From [Clostridium] viride DSM 6836 (GTDB lineage: Bacteria > Bacillota > Clostridia > Oscillospirales > Oscillospiraceae), in contig JHZO01000006.1 of the NCBI GenBank assembly GCA_000620945.1, positions 1 through 64,000 on the forward strand: a DNA stretch of 64,000 nt, in the 5' to 3' direction. The notes under the pieces are model-generated. The model saw only the letters and a list, made by a program, of their open reading frames with translations, made no database searches and was not told where the DNA came from. The position numbers and the translations under genes were made by a program. Positions 8,686 to 17,024 of the stretch are shown one piece after another (the stretch's first letter is position 1; every line of letters begins with the position of its first letter).

Positions 8686-10071
8686 ATGCAGCAAAATCAA
8701 ACAGAGGCACTGGGAAGAGAGCCCGTTGGAAGACTTCTCATGCGCCTGGCTGCGCCGGCGGTGGCCGCACAGGTCATCAATCTACTCTACAACCTGGTTG
8801 ACCGCATGTACATTGGGCGCATTCCTGGGGTTGGGCGGGTGGCCTTAACGGGTGTTGGAGTATGCTTGCCACTGATTATGATTATTTCTGCCTTCGCGGC
8901 TTTGATTGGGATGGGGGCGGCGCCCCGGGCATCCATATTCCTGGGAAGGGGAGACAAAGAGAAAGCAGAACAAACCTTGGGTAACTCCGTCAGCACCTTG
9001 GTGATCCTATCCATTGGTTTGACCTTGGTCTTTTTCTTCTTTGCGGAGCCAATGCTCTTGGCCTTTGGGGCAAGTCCTGAGACCTTGCCCTATGCCTTGT
9101 CCTATATGCGAATTTATGCCTTGGGTACCTTGTTTGTGCAAATGACCTTGGGCCTGAATACCTTTATCAGTGCTCAAGGCTTTTCGCGCACCAGCATGCT
9201 CACCGTAATGATCGGTGCATTGACCAACATTATCTTAGACCCCATTCTAATCTTTGGGTTCAAGATGGGGGTATCGGGCGCTGCGTGGGCAACCATCGTG
9301 TCACAATGTTTAAGCATGGTTTGGATTCTGCGGTTTTTGATCGGCAAGAAGACCACCATTCGAATTAAGCGGCACTTTCTGCGCATTCGTCCGGCAATCC
9401 TCTTGCCCTGCCTTGCTCTGGGGCTGTCACCCTTTATCATGCAGGCCACGGAAAGCCTGATTGCAGTCTGCTTTAATACCTCCCTACAAACCTATGGGGG
9501 TGACATTGCCGTGGGTGCTATGACCATTCTCACTAGTGTCATGCAATTTGCCATGCTGCCAATGATGGGATTGAGCCAAGGGGCACAGCCCATTGTCAGT
9601 TACAATTATGGTGCACGAAACCCAGATCGAGTAAAGACGACGGTTTGGTATCTCTTGGGCATCAGTTTGGCCTATTCCTTTGTACTATGGGGAGCGGTAC
9701 AACTCTACCCAGGATTCTTTGTTCAGATTTTTAATAATGACCCAGAGCTGCTGGCCTTTACGGTTGGAGCGCTGCGGGCATACATGGCGGTTTCCTTTGT
9801 CTTCGGAGCGCAGATTGCCTGTCAGCAGACCTTTATTGCTTTGGGCAATGCCAAGAGCTCCTTATTCCTGGCGCTGCTGCGTAAGATTATTTTATTGATT
9901 CCGCTGATTTATCTCATGCCAATGCTCCTGCCAAGCAATCAAACCATGGCGGTCATTTTGGCAGAGCCCGTTGCCGATTTGCTTGCCGTGGCCACCACGG
10001 TGGTGCTGTTTATCGTCCAGTTCCGCCGAGCCATGCGATCCTTGCAGGAAGAAGAAACGGCTCCCGCGTAA
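8686..10071 (+). CDS. MATE-family multidrug/Na+ or H+ antiporter
   Basis: A 461-residue polytopic membrane protein with about twelve hydrophobic segments and the MATE signatures PAVAAQVINLLYNLVDRMYIG near the N-terminus and GLSQGAQPIVSYNYGAR near residue 300. Members export cationic drugs in exchange for Na+ or H+. The ATG at 8686 follows GGAGGTG with good spacing. Divergent from the MarR gene, which probably controls it. The substrate is not deducible. Confidence 0.93.
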   Translation: MQQNQTEALGREPVGRLLMRLAAPAVAAQVINLLYNLVDRMYIGRIPGVGRVALTGVGVCLPLIMIISAFAALIGMGAAPRASIFLGRGDKEKAEQTLGNSVSTLVILSIGLTLVFFFFAEPMLLAFGASPETLPYALSYMRIYALGTLFVQMTLGLNTFISAQGFSRTSMLTVMIGALTNIILDPILIFGFKMGVSGAAWATIVSQCLSMVWILRFLIGKKTTIRIKRHFLRIRPAILLPCLALGLSPFIMQATESLIAVCFNTSLQTYGGDIAVGAMTILTSVMQFAMLPMMGLSQGAQPIVSYNYGARNPDRVKTTVWYLLGISLAYSFVLWGAVQLYPGFFVQIFNNDPELLAFTVGALRAYMAVSFVFGAQIACQQTFIALGNAKSSLFLALLRKIILLIPLIYLMPMLLPSNQTMAVILAEPVADLLAVATTVVLFIVQFRRAMRSLQEEETAPA

Positions 10072-10086
10072 TGCGGGGGCCGTTTC
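10054..10086 (+). terminator. Terminator overlapping the MATE stop codon
   Basis: GAAACGG...CCCGC pairs with GCGGG...CCGTTTC; the left arm lies inside the last codons of the MATE gene. Confidence 0.8.
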
Positions 10087-10142
10087 TTGAAGGGATGTGC
10101 AGGGGGAAGGAAAAAGTGGACCGCAAGAATCCATGGGCATAG

Positions 10143-10176
10143 AAAAAGCACCGCTGGATTTCCAGCGGTGCTTTTT
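10143..10176. terminator. Bidirectional terminator between MATE gene and gdhA
   Basis: AAAAAGCACCGCTGG/CCAGCGGTGCTTTTT is symmetrical with A and T runs on both sides, so it can end transcripts from both convergent genes. Confidence 0.9.
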
Positions 10177-10195
10177 GTTGATTGAAAGGGGTTTC

Positions 10196-11542
10196 TTAGA
10201 ATACGCCCTGGTCCATCATTGCTTCTGCAACCTTCAGGAAGCCAGCGATGTTAGCACCTGCAACCAGGTCATAGCCCAGGTTGTACTCTTCAGCTGCCTT
10301 CATGGAAACATCAACGATGTTAGCCATCATCTTGTACAGCTGTGCATCAACCTGCTCGGGCTCCCAGGTCAGACGCTCGGAGTTCTGGGACATTTCCATA
10401 GCGGAAACGCCAACGCCACCAGCGTTAACTGCCTTGGAGGGAGCAACAACCTTGACGTGCTTCTTCAGGTATGCCAGTGCCTCGTTGGTGGTGGGCATGT
10501 TAGCAACCTCAATATAGTACTGAACGCCATTGTCGATGATCTGCTGAGCTTCGGTCATGCCGATTTCGTTCTGGAATGCGGAGGGCATAGCGATGTCCAT
10601 CTTCTCGCCCCATGCCTTCTGGCCAGCAACGAACTTACAGCCGAACTTGTCAGCGTAGTCCTGTGCACGGTCACGGCCGGAAGCACGCATCTCGAGGAGG
10701 TATTCGATCTTCTCTTCGGTGACAACACCGTCGGGATCGTAGCAGTAGCCGTCGGGGCCGGAGATGGTAACAACCTTACCGCCCAGCTCAGCGACCTTCT
10801 TACAAATGCCCCAAGCCACGTTGCCGAAGCCGGAAACACCGATTGCCTTGCCCTTGATCTCTTCGCCCAGAGCCTTCAGGACTTCGACGGTGTAGTACAC
10901 AGCGCCGTAGCCGGTTGCTTCGGGACGGAAGGGGGAACCACCGTAGCTTGCGCCCTTACCGGTGAGAACGCCGTTCTCCCACAGGCCCTTCAGGCGGCGG
11001 TACTGGCCATACATATAGCCGATCTCACGGCCGCCTACGCCGATGTCACCAGCGGGAACGTCGCAGTCGGGGCCAATATAACGATACAGAGCGGTCATGA
11101 AGCTCTGGCAGAAACGCATGATTTCAGCGTCGGACTTACCACGGGGGTCAAAGTCGGAACCACCCTTAGCACCGCCGATGGGCAGGCCGGTCAGGCTGTT
11201 CTTGAAGATCTGCTCAAAGCCCAGGAACTTGATGATGCCGGGGTATACAGAGGGATGGAAGCGCAGGCCGCCCTTATAGGGGCCAAGAGCGCCATTGAAC
11301 TGGAAGCGATAGCCCAGGTTGGTGTGCCACTGGCCAGCATCGTCCATCCAGCAAACACGGAAGGTGAACATACGCTCGGGCTCAACCATACGGCCCAGCA
11401 GGTCAACCTTTTCATATTCGGGATGTCTGTCGATGACGGGGCTCAGGGACTCCAGAACCTCTTCAACGGTCTGGACATACTCGGGCTCGGAAGCGTGTTT
11501 TGCTCTTACGTTTTCAATTACTCTGGATACATAAGCATTCAT
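10196..11542 (-). CDS. gdhA: Glutamate dehydrogenase, NADP-type (hexameric GdhA)
   Basis: A 448-residue enzyme interconverting glutamate and 2-oxoglutarate plus ammonia. Substrate-binding K90 lies in GPYKGGLRF and catalytic K126 in GGAKGGSDFDPRG, with D166 in PAGDIGVG. The Rossmann motif GFGNVAWG is near residue 240. Length and N-terminal layout match hexameric bacterial GdhA. Codon use is strongly biased, like the ribosomal genes here, suggesting high expression; the bias also creates a long spurious open frame on the opposite strand. The 5' leader of about 200 bases contains a hairpin at 11683-11720. Confidence 0.97.
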   Translation of the reverse strand: MNAYVSRVIENVRAKHASEPEYVQTVEEVLESLSPVIDRHPEYEKVDLLGRMVEPERMFTFRVCWMDDAGQWHTNLGYRFQFNGALGPYKGGLRFHPSVYPGIIKFLGFEQIFKNSLTGLPIGGAKGGSDFDPRGKSDAEIMRFCQSFMTALYRYIGPDCDVPAGDIGVGGREIGYMYGQYRRLKGLWENGVLTGKGASYGGSPFRPEATGYGAVYYTVEVLKALGEEIKGKAIGVSGFGNVAWGICKKVAELGGKVVTISGPDGYCYDPDGVVTEEKIEYLLEMRASGRDRAQDYADKFGCKFVAGQKAWGEKMDIAMPSAFQNEIGMTEAQQIIDNGVQYYIEVANMPTTNEALAYLKKHVKVVAPSKAVNAGGVGVSAMEMSQNSERLTWEPEQVDAQLYKMMANIVDVSMKAAEEYNLGYDLVAGANIAGFLKVAEAMMDQGVF

Positions 11543-11682
11543 AACAAGTTTGCTCCTTTTTACTGATTATTTTCGCCTGTGTTTCCACAGGTTTTTCACA
11601 AGGTTTGCCTCTGGCAAAGCGTTTTGGCTGCCTTGAAACACTGGAAAAAATGCACAGCCTGTACAGAAAACGCACGATAAAA

Positions 11683-11720
11683 CCACCCTCACCATGAAGC
11701 TCGCTTCAATTGAGGGGTGG
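11683..11720 (-). promoter_or_regulatory. Terminator-like hairpin in the gdhA leader
   Basis: Read on the minus strand, CCACCCCTCA pairs with TGAGGGTGG (one bulge) with a nested GAAGC/GCTTC, followed by TTTTATC, about 140 bases before the gdhA start. It could be an attenuator, a terminator of an upstream transcript, or an mRNA-stabilising stem. No known riboswitch was recognised. The rest of 11543-11873 is AT-rich leader and upstream sequence without genes. Confidence 0.45.
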
Positions 11721-11873
11721 GCAATCTATTGTCCGCTCTCTCTATTAGATTGTAAACCTTCTTCCAAAGTTCAAACGCAGTATATCACGATGCTGTTCAA
11801 AACGCAATAAGGAAAACGAAAATTTAACAAAAAAATAGCGGTTTTTACAAAAACATTTTGAAAATGACGGAAG

Positions 11874-13004
11874 CTATCCCAATCCTTGCAAGAAAGCGGC
11901 CGAAAGGGACGTTTTTGGCTCAAATCCGAGCTTGGAGAGGGCAATTTGCAAGGAATGCAGGCATTCTGTGATGGCATCTTTGGTACAATTTTCCCCCATG
12001 TGACCAATACGCAGGAGTTTTCCGGCAAAGGGGCCGAAGGAGGAAGAGATCATTATACCGTGTTCGAGCTGCATGGTACGCACAACATCTGCAACCTGAA
12101 GTCCTTCAGGCACAAAAAAGGCCGTCACGGTGTTGGCAAAACCGGACTCCGGATACAGGGTGAGTCCACCCTGCCGCAGAGCCTGACGGCAGGCGGTAGC
12201 CAGGGCAGCATGCCGCGCTTCGCGGGTTGCATCGGCGGCAATGCGGGAGACGGCCACGGCCAAACCTTGCAAGTCGCTGGCTGGCATGGTGTAAGGGAAC
12301 CATTTTTCCTCGTAGTAGCGGGAGAAGGCGAGTAGGTTTGCGTAAAAAGATGCAACCGGTGCACGACGACCTTGCATAAACTTCCATGCTTCTGGACTGA
12401 TGGTTACAAAGGCTAAGCCCGGAGGGGCCGAGAGGACTTTCTGCGAGCCACCGCAGAGCAGATCGATTCCCTTGGTGACATCCACCGGCTCCCCGAACAT
12501 GGACGCAACGGCATCCACCACGGTGAGGAGGCCAAACTCCTTTAAAAGGGGACAAAGGCTTGCGATGTCGTTGCGCATCCCACTGGGGGTATCGCAGTGA
12601 ACCAAGGTTGCGTATTTAAAGGTATGATCCGTTTGAAGATACTGGCGCAGGGCGTCGGGGTCAATGGGACACCGGTAATCGCAGGTATAGAGCACGGGTT
12701 CGCCCCCATAAATGCGGACGAAGTCTGCAAAGCCGGCGCCAAAGACGCCATTATCCAGCACCAACACCCGGTCACCGGGCTCGGTGAGGGTGGCGATGGC
12801 TGCCTCTAGGGCCAAAATGCCTTCTCCACCCAGGATCAGAGTTTCATGGGCTCGGCTGCCCAGCAGTTCACTGATTTGTCCACACAGCTCGTGATAAAAC
12901 TCTACAAAGGCATGGTCTTGGTCCGGATTGGGAAAGGGCTGACTACGCGCCGCCATGACTTCGGCACTGACGCGGGTGGGACCGGCGGTCATCAATTGAT
13001 ACAT
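11874..13004 (-). CDS. Class V aminotransferase (serine/alanine-glyoxylate aminotransferase-like)
   Basis: A 376-residue PLP enzyme of fold type I. TAGPTRVSAEVMAA at the N-terminus is typical of alanine-glyoxylate and serine-pyruvate aminotransferases. The aspartate of VVDAVASMFGE contacts the PLP ring nitrogen, and the Schiff-base lysine lies in GGSQKVLSAPPG. Relatives include PucG and the AgxT family; specificity (serine-pyruvate, alanine-glyoxylate or ureidoglycine-glyoxylate) cannot be settled from sequence alone. It begins 20 bases after the ECF S-component gene on the same strand, suggesting an operon. Confidence 0.9.
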   Translation of the reverse strand: MYQLMTAGPTRVSAEVMAARSQPFPNPDQDHAFVEFYHELCGQISELLGSRAHETLILGGEGILALEAAIATLTEPGDRVLVLDNGVFGAGFADFVRIYGGEPVLYTCDYRCPIDPDALRQYLQTDHTFKYATLVHCDTPSGMRNDIASLCPLLKEFGLLTVVDAVASMFGEPVDVTKGIDLLCGGSQKVLSAPPGLAFVTISPEAWKFMQGRRAPVASFYANLLAFSRYYEEKWFPYTMPASDLQGLAVAVSRIAADATREARHAALATACRQALRQGGLTLYPESGFANTVTAFFVPEGLQVADVVRTMQLEHGIMISSSFGPFAGKLLRIGHMGENCTKDAITECLHSLQIALSKLGFEPKTSLSAAFLQGLG

Positions 13005-13024
13005 GGTGCATACCCCCAGTTGAT

Positions 13025-13588
13025 TTATGGGTGATTTCGCAGAATGGTCTTATTTGCAGCAATGCGCAGGGGCTCGATGATGATGAGAACAATGACGGCG
13101 GCGACGCCCACCTGGGTGAGGTTGCCGGGAATGGAATAGATGGGGGAGATCCAGTTGTGGAAGAGGATGCCCTCGGCAATGTAGTAACCAACCACTTTAA
13201 TGGCGGCAGCGGCAAGCATGGCCAGGAAGAAGAAGGGGAAGGTCTTGCGGCGCTCTGCGATCAGAGCCACCACGAAACCGATGGCAAGGCCAATCACGAA
13301 GGTAAAGGGAGCCCAGATGGCATAGGCACCCGAAAGAAGATCAAACAGAGCCATGCCGACACCACCGGAGATGGCACCAACCTTTTTGCCAAATAGGATG
13401 GCGGCAATGAAGAAGGGAATGTTGCCAAGGTGGACCAGTCCGCCGGGAAGCCCCAGAGGATTGACGTTAAGCATGGTGAAAAGGTAAACGAGGGTGGTGA
13501 ACATGGCACAGAGGACAATGGTTTGGGTGCGGGATAGGGTTCCAGGCTTTTTTGGTTCCACAGCGGTGAGTTCAACTTGTTCTGACAT
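13025..13588 (-). CDS. ECF transporter substrate-binding (S) component
   Basis: A 187-residue protein with about six hydrophobic helices after a cytoplasmic N-terminus of about 20 residues. The pattern LPGGLVHLGNIPFFIAAILF, then GKKVGAISGGVGMALFDLLSG, is characteristic of ECF S components that capture a vitamin or precursor and dock on a shared EcfA/EcfT module. That module is not in the window, so this is a group II, solitary S unit. The vitamin is not determined. AAGGAGGT precedes the ATG. The leader has a 12-bp perfect hairpin at 13617-13654. Confidence 0.85.
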   Translation of the reverse strand: MSEQVELTAVEPKKPGTLSRTQTIVLCAMFTTLVYLFTMLNVNPLGLPGGLVHLGNIPFFIAAILFGKKVGAISGGVGMALFDLLSGAYAIWAPFTFVIGLAIGFVVALIAERRKTFPFFFLAMLAAAAIKVVGYYIAEGILFHNWISPIYSIPGNLTQVGVAAVIVLIIIEPLRIAANKTILRNHP

Positions 13589-13616
13589 AGGTATGACCTC
13601 CTTAGTTTGGAGCGTG

Positions 13617-13654
13617 GTAGGGGCAGGGTGGGAGGGAACACTCCCTGCCCCTAC
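13617..13654. promoter_or_regulatory. 12-bp perfect hairpin in the ECF leader
   Basis: GTAGGGGCAGGG and its exact complement flank a 14-base loop. On the minus strand it lies about 30 bases upstream of the ECF start, directly before the ribosome site. There is no T tract, so a simple terminator is unlikely; it may control translation or be a small mobile palindrome. No known vitamin riboswitch was recognised. Confidence 0.5.
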
Positions 13655-13803
13655 GGATCCTGCATTTTGCTTAGTCTATCACACATCTGGCAATGCATAC
13701 AGGTTCAGTTTTGTTATTTTTTACACGGTCAGATTGTTGGCTTGTCTTTTCTGCTTCGGTTTTTTATAATAGTACTAGTAAACGAATAGGAGGGTGGGGA
13801 AAC

Positions 13804-15237
13804 ATGGAAGCCTTATGGGAGAGATTGGTTCAATGGGAGAAGAGCGGAGCCTTGCCCTTTCATATGCCGGGACACAAACGAAACCGTACGCTGGCACCCT
13901 ATTTGGATGCTCTTTCGGCGGGGCTGGACGTGACCGAGATTCCGGGTTTTGACGATTTGCACGCACCGGAAGAGATTTTAAAACTCGCGATGGAGCGGGC
14001 CGCTCGCTTGTATGGGAGTGAGGATGCCTACTTTTTAGTCAATGGAAGTACCGGAGGCATTCTGGCCGGGATTCGTGCCGCCACACGGCGGGGGGATCGC
14101 GTCCTTGTGGCACGGGCCTGTCACAAGGCAGTGTATCATGCCTTGGAGCTGTGTGCCTTGCAACCCATATATCTTCAGCAGGATTGTTTGGACGAGTTTG
14201 CTTGCCCCGCTTCCTTAGCCGTGGAGCAGGTGGAAGAGGCCCTGGGGGAGCATCCTGACATTCGTTTGGTGATTCTGACCTCGCCCAGCTATGAAGGCGT
14301 TTGCTCGGATATCCCTTCCATCGTGGAGGCAGCCCACCGGCGCGGGGTGCCGGTGTTTGTGGACGAAGCCCATGGAGCCCATTTGGGCCTGGGGGGAGGT
14401 TTTCCGCCAGGCGCGGTGGCAGCCGGGGCAGATTTGGTGGTGCAAAGCTTCCACAAGACGCTGCCATCCCTCACCCAGACGGCCATGCTCCACCGTTCGG
14501 GGACATTGGTGTCTCGGGAGGAATTGACCCGGCAGCTGGGGATTTTTCAGACCAGTAGCCCTTCCTACTTGCTGCTGGCATCTTTAGAAGGTTGTGTATC
14601 CCTGCTGGAGCAGCGGGGGGAGGACCTTTTGCAGGAGTGGCGCGGGCGCTTGCACCGTTTTGACCAAGGCGTGCATGGGCTAACGCACCTTCGCTTGCTG
14701 CCGGGGACGGAGCGCGGCGTGTTTGCGCGGGATCCCAGCAAGATTGTCATCGGAACGAAGGGAAGCGGGATGACTGGGCTTGCGCTGTCCCAGCGGCTGC
14801 GGCAGGAGTTTGGGATTCAGCTGGAGATGGCGGCGCAGCCCTATGCCATCGCCATGACGGGCATGGGAGATACGGATCAGGCCATGGAGAAACTGAAAGA
14901 AGCGCTTCTTACCATCGATGGGTCTTGCCAAGGAGAAGGGGATGGAACACCCCTTCTTGAGCTGCCACTTCCCAAGTCTTGCCTTTCCATGGAGGAGGCG
15001 CTGACGCGCCCGTTTCGCTTGTGTCCGTGGGAAGAGGCTTCGGAACAGCTTGCGGCGGAATCCATTTGGGCCTATCCACCGGGGATTCCGCTGGTGGTTC
15101 CGGGGGAAGTCATTTCCGCTGCAATGCTGGCGGCGCTGTCTCAGCGGAAGGCGGTGGGGGTGAATCTGATCAGCACCCGAGGTGATTTGAACCAAGGGAT
15201 CGCCGTGGTCGATTCTGACACTTTTTTCGCGGAATAA
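13804..15237 (+). CDS. Orn/Lys/Arg decarboxylase-family PLP enzyme
   Basis: A 477-residue, fold type I PLP enzyme related to SpeA/YaaO-type arginine, lysine or ornithine decarboxylases. Markers are LPFHMPGHKRN at the N-terminus, YFLVNGSTGGILA, VDEAHGAHLG (PLP aspartate) and the Schiff-base lysine in SFHKTLPSLTQTAML. The C-terminal part is present, though the protein is shorter than inducible decarboxylases, which carry an extra wing domain. Substrate is not fixed; polyamine formation is possible. The ATG at 13804 is chosen because GGAGGGTGGGG lies just upstream; the frame runs 37 codons further without a ribosome site. Confidence 0.88.
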   Translation: MEALWERLVQWEKSGALPFHMPGHKRNRTLAPYLDALSAGLDVTEIPGFDDLHAPEEILKLAMERAARLYGSEDAYFLVNGSTGGILAGIRAATRRGDRVLVARACHKAVYHALELCALQPIYLQQDCLDEFACPASLAVEQVEEALGEHPDIRLVILTSPSYEGVCSDIPSIVEAAHRRGVPVFVDEAHGAHLGLGGGFPPGAVAAGADLVVQSFHKTLPSLTQTAMLHRSGTLVSREELTRQLGIFQTSSPSYLLLASLEGCVSLLEQRGEDLLQEWRGRLHRFDQGVHGLTHLRLLPGTERGVFARDPSKIVIGTKGSGMTGLALSQRLRQEFGIQLEMAAQPYAIAMTGMGDTDQAMEKLKEALLTIDGSCQGEGDGTPLLELPLPKSCLSMEEALTRPFRLCPWEEASEQLAAESIWAYPPGIPLVVPGEVISAAMLAALSQRKAVGVNLISTRGDLNQGIAVVDSDTFFAE

Positions 15238-15240
15238 GCA

Positions 15241-15269
15241 TTGACAGGGGAAGATTTCTTCCTTATAAT
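15241..15269 (+). promoter_or_regulatory. Consensus sigma-A promoter of the SCIFF peptide gene
   Basis: TTGACA at 15241-15246, a 17-base spacer and TATAAT at 15264-15269 are perfect consensus boxes. They lie about 68 bases before the SCIFF ATG and begin four bases after the decarboxylase stop codon. Confidence 0.85.
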
Positions 15270-15336
15270 ATTTCCTGTATGGAATTTGCAGACGGGCGTG
15301 TTGCGCTCGGTCTCAGCATAAAAGGAGTTGTTTGTT

Positions 15337-15483
15337 ATGAAGAGAATCCAGACAATCGAGACCCGTGATCTTACGGCCAGCCTGAAGACCGGCGGCTGCG
15401 GCGAGTGCCAGACTTCCTGCCAGTCTGCTTGCAAGACCTCTTGTGGTCTTGTGAACCAGCAGTGCGAGAACGAAAACGCCTGA
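15337..15483 (+). CDS. scfA: SCIFF ranthipeptide precursor (six cysteines in forty-five residues)
   Basis: A 48-residue peptide: TRDLTASLKTGGCGECQTSC is the almost invariant SCIFF core. Cysteines are C21, C24, C28, C32, C36 and C43, exactly six. In this family a radical SAM enzyme joins cysteine sulfurs to non-alpha carbons of other residues (ranthipeptide thioethers). The maturase gene follows at 15586. AAAGGAG precedes the ATG, and a consensus promoter and strong terminator bracket the gene, implying abundant independent transcription of the peptide. The biological role of SCIFF products is still poorly defined. Confidence 0.95.
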   Translation: MKRIQTIETRDLTASLKTGGCGECQTSCQSACKTSCGLVNQQCENENA

Positions 15484-15495
15484 TGACATGAAACG

Positions 15496-15537
15496 AAAGG
15501 CCGCCTTTCGCGTTGCGTGCGCGGAAGGCGGCCTTTT
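15496..15537 (+). terminator. Strong hairpin terminator between SCIFF peptide and maturase genes
   Basis: AAAGGCCGCCTT...CGCG pairs with CGCG...AAGGCGGCCTTT, followed by T. Partial read-through here would set a high peptide-to-enzyme ratio (inference). Confidence 0.88.
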
Positions 15538-15585
15538 TAGATACCCTTCCAAGAAGCGGAGGGGCAAACGATAGGAGTAAATAGC

Positions 15586-16968
15586 ATGATTCACCAATTT
15601 GAGCTGAAGGGACAGCACATTGTCCTGGATGTATACAGCGGGGCTGTCCATATCGTTGACCCCGTAGCCTATGATATGATTTCCTTATATGAAAACACGC
15701 CCCGGGAAGAGCTCCTTTTGCGGATGCTTGAAACCTATGGGCATTTGGACGGGGTGGACGAAGCAGAGCTGCGGGAGTGCCTTTCGGACATCGATTCTCT
15801 CGTGGCGGCGGGAAAGCTGTTTTCCAAGGATCCCCTTCGCGGCTTGAATGGAACAAACTTACCCAAAGGAAAGCCGGCCCTCAAGGCACTCTGCATGCAT
15901 GTGGCGCACACCTGCAACCTAAACTGCCAATACTGCTTTGCCCGCCAGGGAAACTACCACGGCGAGGAAGCACTCATGTCCTTTGAGGTGGGAAAGCGCG
16001 CACTGGACATGCTCATTGCACAGTCGGGTTCGCGCCGAAACCTGGAGGTGGACTTCTTCGGCGGCGAGCCGCTGCTGAACTGGCAGGTGGTCAAAGACCT
16101 GGTGACCTATGCCCGGGAGCAGGAGAAAGAGCACAACAAGAACTTCCGCTTTACCCTAACCACCAATGGGGTGCTGATTGATGATGACGTCATTGACTTT
16201 GTCAATCGAGAGATGCACAACGTCGTCCTCAGCTTAGACGGAAGAACAGAGGTTCACGATCATCTTCGGAAAAACTATGCGGGCGAAGGCAGCTACGAGA
16301 TCATCCTTCCCAAGTTTCAAAAGCTGGTGGAGGCACGGGGTGGTAAGGATTACTACATGCGAGGTACCTTTACCCACCACAATCTGGACTTTACCCAGGA
16401 TATTTTCCACATGGCGGATCTGGGCTTTCGGGAACTGAGCATGGAGCCGGTGGTTTGTGACCCCTCGGATCCCTATGCGCTGACCGAGGAGGATTTGCCC
16501 AAGCTCTTTGCGCAATATGAAGTTTTGGCCGAGGAGATGCTCCGCAGAGAGCAGGCGGGCAAGGGCTTTACCTTTTACCATTACATTTTGGATTTGGCGG
16601 GGGGCCCTTGTCTTCCCAAACGCTTGGTTGGCTGCGGCTCGGGCACGGAATATTTGGCAGTGACACCCACCGGGGATCTGTATCCCTGCCATCAGTTTGT
16701 CAGTGAGCCGGAGTTTTGTGTGGGCAATGTGTGGGACGGCGTGACGAAGCCCGAGGTACAGTGCTCCTTCCAAGACTGCAATATCTGCCAGAATGCCCAG
16801 TGCCGGGATTGCTGGGCGAAGCTTTACTGTGCGGGTGGTTGTGCGGCAAACGCGCACCACGCAACCGGGGACATTCGCGGCATCTATGCCTATGGTTGTG
16901 AGCTCTTTAAAAAGCGGATTGAGTGTGCCATTTGGTTGCAGGTGGCGGCAAGAGCAGGAAAGGCATAA
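15586..16968 (+). CDS. scfB: Radical SAM/SPASM SCIFF maturase
   Basis: A 460-residue radical SAM enzyme. Residues 1-95 look like a peptide-binding RRE-type region. The SAM-cluster motif is C110-N-L-N-C114-Q-Y-C117, followed by FFGGEPLLNW. The C-terminal SPASM region is cysteine-rich (GCGSG, YPCHQFV, CSFQDCNICQNAQCRDC, YCAGGCAANA), holding two auxiliary iron-sulfur clusters. It matches the SCIFF maturase family that forms thioether links in the peptide encoded at 15337. It needs an anaerobic cytoplasm, matching nrdD. The ATG follows GATAGGAG. Confidence 0.95.
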   Translation: MIHQFELKGQHIVLDVYSGAVHIVDPVAYDMISLYENTPREELLLRMLETYGHLDGVDEAELRECLSDIDSLVAAGKLFSKDPLRGLNGTNLPKGKPALKALCMHVAHTCNLNCQYCFARQGNYHGEEALMSFEVGKRALDMLIAQSGSRRNLEVDFFGGEPLLNWQVVKDLVTYAREQEKEHNKNFRFTLTTNGVLIDDDVIDFVNREMHNVVLSLDGRTEVHDHLRKNYAGEGSYEIILPKFQKLVEARGGKDYYMRGTFTHHNLDFTQDIFHMADLGFRELSMEPVVCDPSDPYALTEEDLPKLFAQYEVLAEEMLRREQAGKGFTFYHYILDLAGGPCLPKRLVGCGSGTEYLAVTPTGDLYPCHQFVSEPEFCVGNVWDGVTKPEVQCSFQDCNICQNAQCRDCWAKLYCAGGCAANAHHATGDIRGIYAYGCELFKKRIECAIWLQVAARAGKA

Positions 16969-16975
16969 ACAAAAA

Positions 16976-17012
16976 ACACGAGCGTTCCGACGATGAGTCG
17001 GAACGCTCGTTT
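16976..17012. terminator. Bidirectional terminator between SCIFF maturase and histidine kinase
   Basis: ACGAGCGTTCCGAC and its exact complement flank a short loop, with A-rich and T-rich flanks. It serves the two convergent genes. Confidence 0.88.
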
Positions 17013-17024
17013 CCATTTTGTAGC

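Noticed and set aside
10097-11566. 489-codon open frame opposite gdhA
   Set aside because: It is the codon-bias shadow of the strongly biased gdhA gene; its product is a low-complexity L/V/A/G/H mix, with no ribosome site.
13588-13693. Vitamin riboswitch before the ECF S component
   Set aside because: The leader is too short for a TPP, FMN, cobalamin or THF riboswitch and lacks their conserved boxes.
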